Shown in pieces: positions 56,064 through 64,000 of a stretch of DNA of 64,000 nucleotides. The DNA comes from Bacteroidaceae bacterium (GTDB lineage Bacteria; Bacteroidota; Bacteroidia; Bacteroidales; Bacteroidaceae): contig JAFUWG010000016.1 of NCBI GenBank assembly GCA_017483605.1, positions 1-64,000 of the forward strand, written 5' to 3'. Every line of letters begins with the position of its first letter. The first letter of the stretch is position 1. The translations under genes and the position numbers were made by a program. The notes under the pieces are model-generated. The model saw nothing but the letters and a program-made list of their open reading frames with translations, had not been told where the DNA came from and did not search any database.

Positions 56064-57794
56064 TTACCAGAAATACCAGTAGAAGGTAGCACAGAGGCCG
56101 ACTACGAGGAGGGTGCCGAGAATATCCCAGATGCCCCAACTCTCGCGGATGCTCTTCTTGAAGTCGGAAGTGAAAGTGATGGCTTCCACCTGAGCCTTAG
56201 AAGGAGCAGGGGTGAAGCAACTGACAACCACCATGAGGAGGACGATGAAGACGAGCAGCCAGCACTCGAACACGAGCCAGTTTGTCTGCCAGAACCATTC
56301 GGTAGCATTCCAGAAAGCACCGTCCATTGTTGCCTTACCTGTGTCGGTGATGACATTGGTGATGAGGCGGAGCATACCGATGACGAAACCGCCGATAAGA
56401 CCCCATTCACCAGCCTTTGGAGTAATCTTCTTGGAGAAGATACCCAGCGTGAACACAGCCACCATGGCAGGAGCCAACAGCGACTGGATGCCCTGCAGAT
56501 AAGAGTAGAGTGTGTCCATCGACATCATCACAGGCATCCAAGCCAAACCGAGCAGCACAACAACGACTGTTGCGATACGGCCGACGAGCACATAATGCTC
56601 CTCGCTCTTGCCCTTCTTCATGGGCTTGTAGAAGTCCTCGGTGAAGAGGGTAGCGCAAGAGTTGAAGAATGCAGCAAGCGAGGCAACCAATGCACACACG
56701 AAACCGATGGTCACGATACCCTTGATGCCGGCAGGCAGGATGTTCTTCACCATCAGGGCAAATGCAGCGTCGGTGTCTTCCATCACGAAGCCGTTGATGC
56801 CACGCTGAGCCAGAGCGGCAGCAATCATGCCGGGGATGAGGAACATGAAGCAAGGCAGAATCTTGAAGAAACCGGCAGCGATGGTACCACGGCGGGCACG
56901 AGCCATCACGACCTTGTTGTCTTCGCCTGGCACCTGACCGAGTACACGCTGAACGATGTGCTGGTCAGTACACCAGTACCAGAAGCCGATGATGCAGGCT
57001 CCGAGGAATACCACGTAGCCAGGATATTCACGATACATCGGGTCGCCCGGGTCGGTGTGGAACATGTGGTTGATGCCATAGCCGTCGTGCATCTGACGGG
57101 CTGTTTCCATCATGGTGCTCCAACCTGCTGCCACGCTACCGCCACCGAGGGTTGCCAAGCCGAGGAAAAGCACCAGGAAGGAACCGATGATGAGGATAGG
57201 GGTCTGGATAGAAGAAAGCGTCATCACGCCCTTCATGCCGCCGAACACGGTGAACACGGCTGTCACGGCAATCAAGCCGATGGCACCCACCCAGAAGTTC
57301 AAGCCAAGCAGATACTCGAAGAAGATACCGCCGGTGAAGGCTGTCACGCTGACCTTGGTGAGCACGTATGCCACCAGCGTGATGATGGAGAGCCATGAGC
57401 CTGTACGCTGCGTGTAGCGGAACTTCAGGAAGTCAGGCATGGTGATAATCTTGCCCATCTTGTTGATAAGCAACTGATAGAAAGGAACGAAGAGCCAGCC
57501 GAGGATGAGAATCATCCAGCCCTGCATCTCCCAGTGAGCCATGCCGACGCCGTCTTTTGCACCCGTACCAGCCAAGCCGACCAAGTGCTCTGAACCAATG
57601 TTTGCGGCAAAGATTGCCATACCAATCACGTACCAAGGCTCGCCTTTACCGAAGAGGTAGGCAGATGAGTCTTCGCCCTGCTGCGACTTCTTGTCTTTCC
57701 AGATGGCATACCATACGGCAGCCACCACTCCTAACAGGCCGACACCTAAAATCGCCCAGTCAAGCCAAATAAATTCGTTTGATGACCAATTCAT
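56064..57794 (-). CDS. Sodium:sugar symporter (SSS family), second copy
   Basis: Protein of 576 aa with about 14 membrane helices. The typical NIGSEHLVGLAGTGAKDGVG segment and the sodium-site region FVCALVASLAAFFNSCATLF are present. It resembles SGLT-type sugar cotransporters. It lies 125 bases before the first symporter and 53 bases after galM. Its substrate may be arabinose or an arabinose-containing sugar. Confidence 0.86.
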   Translation of the reverse strand: MNWSSNEFIWLDWAILGVGLLGVVAAVWYAIWKDKKSQQGEDSSAYLFGKGEPWYVIGMAIFAANIGSEHLVGLAGTGAKDGVGMAHWEMQGWMILILGWLFVPFYQLLINKMGKIITMPDFLKFRYTQRTGSWLSIITLVAYVLTKVSVTAFTGGIFFEYLLGLNFWVGAIGLIAVTAVFTVFGGMKGVMTLSSIQTPILIIGSFLVLFLGLATLGGGSVAAGWSTMMETARQMHDGYGINHMFHTDPGDPMYREYPGYVVFLGACIIGFWYWCTDQHIVQRVLGQVPGEDNKVVMARARRGTIAAGFFKILPCFMFLIPGMIAAALAQRGINGFVMEDTDAAFALMVKNILPAGIKGIVTIGFVCALVASLAAFFNSCATLFTEDFYKPMKKGKSEEHYVLVGRIATVVVVLLGLAWMPVMMSMDTLYSYLQGIQSLLAPAMVAVFTLGIFSKKITPKAGEWGLIGGFVIGMLRLITNVITDTGKATMDGAFWNATEWFWQTNWLVFECWLLVFIVLLMVVVSCFTPAPSKAQVEAITFTSDFKKSIRESWGIWDILGTLLVVGLCATFYWYFW

Positions 57795-57847
57795 TGTTTT
57801 TAAGTTTGTTAGTTTTTAGTTATTGTTTAGTTCTTAGTTTTCAGGGG

Positions 57848-59083
57848 TTACTCAGCCACCACCGAGAATGCATACTTGCAGTAACTGTGGTATGGCTTCT
57901 CAGGCGTGATGAACGGATTGCTCTGCTCCCAACCTGGCATCATGCACTTGTTGGGCGAGTCGGGATACTTCTGGCTTTCGAGGCAGATGGCACAATGCTT
58001 CTGATACATGATGCCGCCCTTGCCCGGACGAGTGCCATCCTGGAAGTTAGCCGTGTAGCACTGGATGCCAGGCTCGTTGGTGTAAACGTCCAACTTGATG
58101 CCCGAACGTGGGTCAGTCATCGTTGCAGCGATTTTGTCCTGATTGCCCTTCGTGTTGAGGCACCAGTTGTGGTCGTAGCCGCCACCCACAGAAATCATCT
58201 CAGCGTCGTTCTTGTCGAAGTCGGTGCCGATAGCCTTTGGTGTGCGGAAATCAAACACGGTTCCCTCCACCGAGCGAATCTCGCCAGTAGGGATGAGGAA
58301 ACGGTCGCCAGGCGTGTAACTGTCAGCGTTCACGTAGAGCACAGACTCGTCAATCGTGTTGTTCAGGTCGCCCGACAGGTTGAAGTAAGTGTGGTTCGTC
58401 ATGTTGAGCACGGTGGGAGCATCCGTCGTGCCGTCGTAGTTGATGACGATGGCATTGTCATCCGTCAGTTCAAACTTCACCGTAGCCTCCACATTGCCTG
58501 GGAACTGGTTGTCGCCAGCGGGAGACACACGCTTGATGGTGAGCGACTGGTCGGTAGCCTCCACCACGTCATACACCTGATACTGCCAGCCCGTGAAGCC
58601 GCCGTGCAGACAAGCCACGCCGTTGTTGTTCTTAGGCAGCGTCACGATTTCGCCGTTGTAACTGTACTTGCCGTCGTTGATGCGGTTGGCATAGCGACCC
58701 ACCGAGCAGCCAAAGTCCGTCTCGAAAATCCAGGGGAAGTAATTCTCCACCTTGTCGAAACCACAAGCCACGTCCACCAATTCTCCGTCCTTGTTAGGCA
58801 CCATGATGCTCACGATACGACCACCGAAGTTGGTGATGCACACCTCCATGCCGTTGGCATTGGTGAGCGTGTAGAGTTTCACCTGCTTTGCATTGGCTGT
58901 GTCGGCAACGAAAGCGTGAGCCTCCGCATCGTAAGCCACTGCAATGCATGTGTCATAATCGGCAGGGTTGATACCTGACTGCGTCAGTTCGGGCTGAACT
59001 GGCTGCTGTGGTACAGAATTGCACGCACAAAGGAATGCTACGGCCGCAGCACTTCCTGTCAAAATCGATTTAAGATTTCTCAT
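57848..59083 (-). CDS. galM: Aldose 1-epimerase lipoprotein (mutarotase)
   Basis: Protein of 411 aa. A lipoprotein signal (FLCACNS, cysteine about 21) anchors it outside the inner membrane. The GalM beta-sandwich follows, with the catalytic histidines in MTNHTYFNLSGDL and GGYDHNWCLN and the C-terminal YTNEPGIQCYTANF. It equilibrates sugar anomers before uptake. It is first in the arabinose operon, so its upstream region controls the set. Confidence 0.9.
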   Translation of the reverse strand: MRNLKSILTGSAAAVAFLCACNSVPQQPVQPELTQSGINPADYDTCIAVAYDAEAHAFVADTANAKQVKLYTLTNANGMEVCITNFGGRIVSIMVPNKDGELVDVACGFDKVENYFPWIFETDFGCSVGRYANRINDGKYSYNGEIVTLPKNNNGVACLHGGFTGWQYQVYDVVEATDQSLTIKRVSPAGDNQFPGNVEATVKFELTDDNAIVINYDGTTDAPTVLNMTNHTYFNLSGDLNNTIDESVLYVNADSYTPGDRFLIPTGEIRSVEGTVFDFRTPKAIGTDFDKNDAEMISVGGGYDHNWCLNTKGNQDKIAATMTDPRSGIKLDVYTNEPGIQCYTANFQDGTRPGKGGIMYQKHCAICLESQKYPDSPNKCMMPGWEQSNPFITPEKPYHSYCKYAFSVVAE

Positions 59084-59180
59084 AATTGGTTTAGAAAATG
59101 TATTAGTTTATAAACTTTCCGCCAAAGTTCGGCATTTTTGCCGTCATTTCACCTTACAAAAACATGTTATAAAACATAAA

Positions 59181-59218
59181 GTGTGGTTTTGACACTTTTT
59201 TGTATCAAAAACCACACA
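59181..59218 (-). promoter_or_regulatory. Candidate AraR operator upstream of the arabinose operon
   Basis: Inverted repeat: GTGTGGTTTTGACAC and its near-complement (with one extra base) are separated by a short T-rich spacer. It lies about 100 bases before the first gene's start. I found no second copy in the other intergenic gaps of this operon. No clean -33/-7 pair is visible. Confidence 0.55.
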
Positions 59219-59263
59219 TTTTCTCTTATTTGGCATTTGGCATTTTGGCGTTTGGCACACTTC

Positions 59264-59565
59264 CTACCTTGCCACATAGATGCTGGAGCAATACACATTC
59301 TGATAGTCGCGTTCCTTGTAGCGGTTGACGCTGAAACCGACGAGCGTTTCCACCCGTGTGCCCACTTCGAGGCTGAAGTTGCGGGCATTGTCGCCCTTCA
59401 GCGTCATCAGCAAGGCTTGCTCGTGGGTCTTCACCCTGCCGTCGCTGTATTTCGTCTCTTCGCTCCATGTGAGGTGATGTCGCGGTTGCACCACACGTTT
59501 CCGCTCTCTTGTGCCACGCCCTGTTTCAGGTCGCCCACTTTGGTCAATGTTCCTGTGATTCTCAT
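59264..59565 (-). pseudogene. DUF3127-like small protein gene with a frameshift
   Basis: The frame from ATG 59565 reads MRITGTLTKVGDLKQGVAQE and on to the CNRDIT region. Homologous-looking sequence then continues in a second frame (LTWSEETKYSDG, KGDNARNFSLEVG, NVYCSSIYVAR) to the stop at 59264. One missing base near 59485-59492 would restore a protein of about 100 aa resembling DUF3127. It overlaps the preceding remnant by 4 bases. Confidence 0.5.
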
Positions 59566-59969
59566 TGCTTTTTGTTGTTTTTGTGTTGTTTCTTCTGTTT
59601 CTGATTCACTTTCCGGTAGCAGCCAGTGCCACACGGTTCGACAAACTCTGCCCGTTGCCATGTCAGCAGCAAGCCTCGCTCACGCTGCTTCACGCCCTGT
59701 GCCGCCATCGCCTTGTGCAAGTCCGCCACGGTGAACTCTTCGGGCAGGCTCTCGAAGAGGGTCACGGTCTTGGTGCGTCGCTGATGGGGGATGCTCTCGC
59801 TTTTCTCTATCAGGTCGTTGTACTGGTCGCCAAACTTCAGGAGCACGTTGGCGAGGATTCTCTCGGCTGCCCAGATGCTGAAGGGGCTGAGCGTGACGGC
59901 TGCCAGCGAGGCTCTGGGCGTGAAGGAGGGGAACGGCGAGAATGTACCTTCGGAGCCGGAACCTGAGCC
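59562..59969 (-). pseudogene. C-terminal fragment, DUF3987-like mobile-element protein
   Basis: An open frame without a start (first in-frame codon at 59969, after a stop) ends at 59562. The segment LSPFSIWAAERILANVLLKF, then SLPEEFTVADLHKAMAAQG, resembles the C-terminus of DUF3987-type proteins carried by Bacteroidales mobile DNA. The N-terminal bulk is absent. Its stop overlaps the next ATG (ATGA), showing a former operon. Confidence 0.42.
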
Positions 59970-59990
59970 TTAAGGGACGGGTTGTTTTAG

Positions 59991-60139
59991 AACAACGAAT
60001 TAGACGAATTAGACGAATTTTTTGGGGAGGAATGCCGTGAGCGGCGACGAATAGGACTAATGCCATTCGTTTTCATCCGACGCACCAAAGGTGCATTGTC
60101 CTCTCGGAAGAATTCGTCTAATTCGTTTAATTCGTTGTT
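59991..60139. repeat. 149-bp element with 29-bp inverted termini
   Basis: Arms 59991-60019 and 60111-60139 are inverted copies, 28 of 29 bases matching, and each is built from GAATTAGAC-type repeats. The interior has a small hairpin (GCACC/GGTGC) and no gene. It lies between mobile-element remnants and galK. Confidence 0.85.
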
Positions 60140-60157
60140 AAAATAAAATATTCGTCG

Positions 60158-61324
<1,167 letters not shown>

Positions 61325-61378
61325 AACTGATTAGGTTTTATTTGGTTAGAAATAGTAATTTAATAAATTGTTCAATTA

Positions 61379-61476
61379 AAATTCATGAATAATTCGTGGC
61401 TAATTGATGGACATTCGTGTTTTTATTTTAATAAACATAAATTATCACGAATTAACCACGAATTATCATAAATTAT
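61379..61476. repeat. AT-rich foldback element between the permease gene and galK
   Basis: Arms with ATTCATGAATAATTCGTGG and complementary CCACGAATTATCATAAAT surround a T-rich centre. It is the third copy of the family seen at 14405-14570 and 46976-47064. Confidence 0.78.
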
Positions 61477-61484
61477 ATTTGTGT

Positions 61485-62714
61485 TTACTTGCTAAGTCCA
61501 ATCTTCGAGCCGAAGTTGCAGAACCAGAAGAGGTATGCGTAGTAAACGAACATGAGGCACATGGCGATGATGACACCTGCAGCGTCAACCACAGCACCCA
61601 TGAGTGGCATCAGAGTGGCTGCACCAATCACACCCACGTTGATGACGCCAGAGGCTGCCTTGGTGTGAGGGCCAAGTTCCTGCAAACCGAGGTTGAACAC
61701 GAGTGGCCACATCACAGAGTGGAACAAGCCTGCTGCCAGCATGAGGTAGATGCCGACCATTGAACCGGCTGCGAGCAACGAACCCACGATGCAGAGGGCA
61801 CCCAGGCAGATGCAAGCCGTGAGGAGTGTGCGAGGCTTGAATTTGGTGAGGATGCCGGCACCTACGAAACGGCCGACCATCATGCCACCCCAGTAGAACA
61901 TCAGCAGGTTGGTGATGACGCTCGTGTCGTTCTGACCCAATGCCTGGAGGCGGTAGGGCAGCATGGAGGGCACGCCGATTTCAACGCCCATGTACATGAA
62001 GATGCCGAGTGCGCCGAGCCATACGTGTGGATACTTGAAGCATGAACTCTTGTACTGCTTCACCTCGCCCGATGCCTCTTCTGCCTGCTTGCCTTCGTCA
62101 ATCTTTGGCAACTTGAGTGCCACGAGGATGGCAGCGATGATGAGCGTGAAGATGCCGAGGCCGAGGAATGGGCCAGGCACAGCGTCGGGGGTTGGCACTT
62201 GACCGGCGATGATGACGGTGGTGATGAAGATTGGAGCCACGGTGGTAGCCACAGAGTTGAGAGCCTGTGAGAGTGTCATGCGGAAGGCACCTTTCTCGGG
62301 CGAACCGAGTACCATCACGTAGGGGTTAGCCACGTTCTGCAGCATCACGATGCCGAGGGCAACAATGGTCATGCTGCAAAGGAAAACGGCATAAATGGTT
62401 GCCTGACTCTGGTCGAGCACACCCTTGATACCCAGAGAGTTGATGATGAAGCCGATGCCCACCACAGCCAAGCCAAGAATCATGGTGTTTTTGTAGCCAA
62501 TCTTGCTCATCAGGAGTGAGAAGGGAATGGCGAATGCGTAAGCACCATAGAAGGCTGAGTTGACGTACTGACCTTGCTGGGCATTCAGGTTGAAAGCCTC
62601 AGAACAGAAGGCAATCATGGAGTTGTTCATCGTCGTCACGAATCCGATGAGGAAGCACACGATGAACACAACGATCAATGCGAACGTATAGTTCGGAGTT
62701 TGTTTTTGTGACAT
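61485..62714 (-). CDS. Glucose/galactose MFS permease (FucP/GluP type)
   Basis: Protein of 409 aa with 12 hydrophobic segments. The opening segment, ending in FLIGFVTTMNNSMIAF, and the following QGQYVNSAFYGAYAFAIPFS are typical of FucP/GluP. Its place between galM and galK supports galactose or glucose as substrate. Start ATG 62714 (MSQKQTPNY). Confidence 0.9.
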   Translation of the reverse strand: MSQKQTPNYTFALIVVFIVCFLIGFVTTMNNSMIAFCSEAFNLNAQQGQYVNSAFYGAYAFAIPFSLLMSKIGYKNTMILGLAVVGIGFIINSLGIKGVLDQSQATIYAVFLCSMTIVALGIVMLQNVANPYVMVLGSPEKGAFRMTLSQALNSVATTVAPIFITTVIIAGQVPTPDAVPGPFLGLGIFTLIIAAILVALKLPKIDEGKQAEEASGEVKQYKSSCFKYPHVWLGALGIFMYMGVEIGVPSMLPYRLQALGQNDTSVITNLLMFYWGGMMVGRFVGAGILTKFKPRTLLTACICLGALCIVGSLLAAGSMVGIYLMLAAGLFHSVMWPLVFNLGLQELGPHTKAASGVINVGVIGAATLMPLMGAVVDAAGVIIAMCLMFVYYAYLFWFCNFGSKIGLSK

Positions 62715-62791
62715 AAATTTAATTAAGTGTATAAATAGGTTTGTTACTATCGATGCGTGGGGGCTGACCTCCGTCTGAGCCCAAAAGCAAC

Positions 62792-62830
62792 ATTCCCTCG
62801 TCCACACGGAAAGCGGTGGGCGAGGGGAAT
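62792..62830 (-). other. Intercistronic hairpin between galM and the permease gene
   Basis: Arms ATTCCCTCGTCCAC and GTGGGCGAGGGGAAT pair with one bulge. No T run follows on the minus strand, as with the hairpin between the two symporters. Confidence 0.6.
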
Positions 62831-62839
62831 ATCGCTGGT

Positions 62840-63922
62840 TTATTTCACGTCAAATTTGTAGATGGTCTTCTGTGTGTACTTCTCGCTTGGCTTGAGCACC
62901 ACTGGTGGGAAGTAAGGACGGTTGGGTGAATCTGGGAAGTGCTGGCACTCGAAGCAGATGCTGGAACGACGTGGTGCGGTGCAGCCTTGTTGGATGGGGT
63001 AGCCTGTTGCCCAGTTGTCGGAATAAACCTGCACGCCAGGCTCTGTTGTGTACGTTTCGAGCACACGTCCCGACTTGGGTTCGTAGAGGCGGCAAGCCAG
63101 GGTGAGTTCGCCCACTTCCTTCTTGTTCAGCACGAAGCAGTGGTCATATCCTGCACCGTTCTTAATCTGCTCGTTGTCGGCGTCGATGTCCTGACCGACG
63201 GGCTTTGGTGTGCGGAAGTCGAAAGGTGTGCCGTCCACCTTCAGAATCTCGCCAGTAGGGATGCTGGTTTCGTCGATTGGGATGTAGAAGTCGGCATTCA
63301 TCTCCATGATTTGGTCTTCGATGCCTGGCGTTGGATTGGCAATGCCTTGCAGCGAGAAGAATGCGTGATGTGTCAGGTTGATGATAGTCTTCTTGTTGGT
63401 GGTTGCCAGATACTCGATGATGAGTTCGTTGTCGTCTGTCCATGTGAACTCGACCGAAATCTTCACTTCGCCAGAGAAACCCTCGTGTCCGTAAGGCAGA
63501 ATCACGTCGAGTGTCAAGTTCTGGTCGCCTATCTGATAGGCATCCCACACCTGAGCGTGAAGTCCGGTAGGGCCACCGTGCAGGGCGTTAGGGCCATTGT
63601 TGATGGCGAGTTGATACTCTTTCCCGTTCAGTTGGAACTTACCCTTGCAGATGCGGTTGCCAAAGCGACCGATGAGGGTGGAGAGATAAGGCTCGGGCGA
63701 GTTGATGACTGCGTCGATGTTGTCGTGTCCCTGAATGACATTGGCAACCTTGCCGTCCTTGTCTGGCACCATGATGGCAACGATGGCGCCGCCATAGTTG
63801 GTAATGGAAACTTCGTAGCCGTCCTTGTTGACGAGCGTGTAGAGGTCAGTCTTCTTGCCTTTCACCACCTTCTGGAAGTTTTCGGCTTTGAGACCGCTTA
63901 ATTTGGGCTGAATAGTGCTCAT
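62840..63922 (-). CDS. galM: Aldose 1-epimerase (galactose mutarotase)
   Basis: Protein of 360 aa, cytosolic, without a signal peptide. GalM motifs include LIGRFGNRICKGKFQL, the catalytic histidine in NLTHHAFFSLQG, GAGYDHCFVLN and YTTEPGVQVYSDNW. It is the first gene of the galactose operon. The copy in the arabinose operon is a lipoprotein, so the two probably act in different compartments. Confidence 0.93.
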   Translation of the reverse strand: MSTIQPKLSGLKAENFQKVVKGKKTDLYTLVNKDGYEVSITNYGGAIVAIMVPDKDGKVANVIQGHDNIDAVINSPEPYLSTLIGRFGNRICKGKFQLNGKEYQLAINNGPNALHGGPTGLHAQVWDAYQIGDQNLTLDVILPYGHEGFSGEVKISVEFTWTDDNELIIEYLATTNKKTIINLTHHAFFSLQGIANPTPGIEDQIMEMNADFYIPIDETSIPTGEILKVDGTPFDFRTPKPVGQDIDADNEQIKNGAGYDHCFVLNKKEVGELTLACRLYEPKSGRVLETYTTEPGVQVYSDNWATGYPIQQGCTAPRRSSICFECQHFPDSPNRPYFPPVVLKPSEKYTQKTIYKFDVK

Positions 63923-64000
63923 AAATAGAATTTATTTTAAGTTACTATTATATTCGGTTTTAGATTTCTCTTTGCAAATTAAAGGAAAATATTTTAACTA

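Noticed and set aside
55986..57398. Plus-strand frame opposite the second symporter
   Set aside because: It is histidine/glutamate-rich antisense of a clear membrane transporter.

Overview
This window comes from a Bacteroidales genome, probably a Prevotella-like or related gut/oral lineage. The evidence is the promoter style (TTTG near -33 and TAnnTTTG near -7 before several genes), a BspA-type leucine-rich-repeat protein, a GT3-type glycogen synthase, a DUF4301 protein, an HU-CCDC81/SPOR protein, an NUDIX-type L-arabinose regulator and a complete sodium-pumping methylmalonyl-CoA decarboxylase set. Family placement is an inference; no rRNA or tRNA gene was seen.

Layout. (1) 1-6.1 kb is accessory DNA: an EcoRI-family adenine methyltransferase next to a DUF262-HNH nuclease (a candidate restriction-modification or modification-sensing pair), a secreted protein, an opposite-strand trio (DUF4417 protein, toxin-like protein, candidate partner), a toxin-antitoxin pair whose RelE-like toxin is frameshifted, and an HD-domain hydrolase. 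(2) 6.2-14.1 kb is housekeeping: ligA, glycogen synthase, glucan phosphorylase and a TPR protein. (3) 14.1-18.4 kb is a repeat-rich island with a PIN-domain toxin-antitoxin pair, a strongly folded RNA leader of about 275 nt and a BspA-like surface protein. (4) 18.4-28.7 kb holds ftsK-lolA, a DUF5687/ABC exporter and the succinate-to-propionate genes (mce, mmdA, OadG-like, biotin carrier, mmdB). (5) 28.9-42.8 kb, on the minus strand, holds an ECF sigma/anti-sigma pair, nhaA, two tandem AraC regulators, FHA and SPOR proteins, the secG-lptE-sigma54-activator cluster, an HU-like protein, and an MBL hydrolase-rsmG-DUF4301 operon. (6) 42.9-45.7 kb is relA/spoT-like plus rlmH. (7) 46.5-59.1 kb is one long minus-strand L-arabinose operon: galM, two sodium/sugar symporters, araR, araD, araA, araB, tkt, rpiB. 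A single large inverted repeat lies just upstream. (8) 59.2-64 kb holds remnants of a mobile-element operon and then a galactose operon (galM, MFS permease, galK).

How the genes work together. Arabinose enters through the symporters, is isomerised (AraA), phosphorylated (AraB) and epimerised (AraD), and enters the pentose-phosphate pathway through transketolase and RpiB. Galactose follows GalM, permease and GalK. Fermentation through succinate and methylmalonyl-CoA ends in propionate and a sodium gradient, which NhaA and the symporters could use.

The least explained material is non-coding. It includes the structured leader before the BspA gene, a dispersed tandem-palindrome element (three loci), AT-rich foldback elements (three loci), two further elements with 26- and 29-bp inverted termini, one long perfect-arm palindrome, and two intercistronic hairpins. 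All pairings were read by eye; no folding or database search was run.
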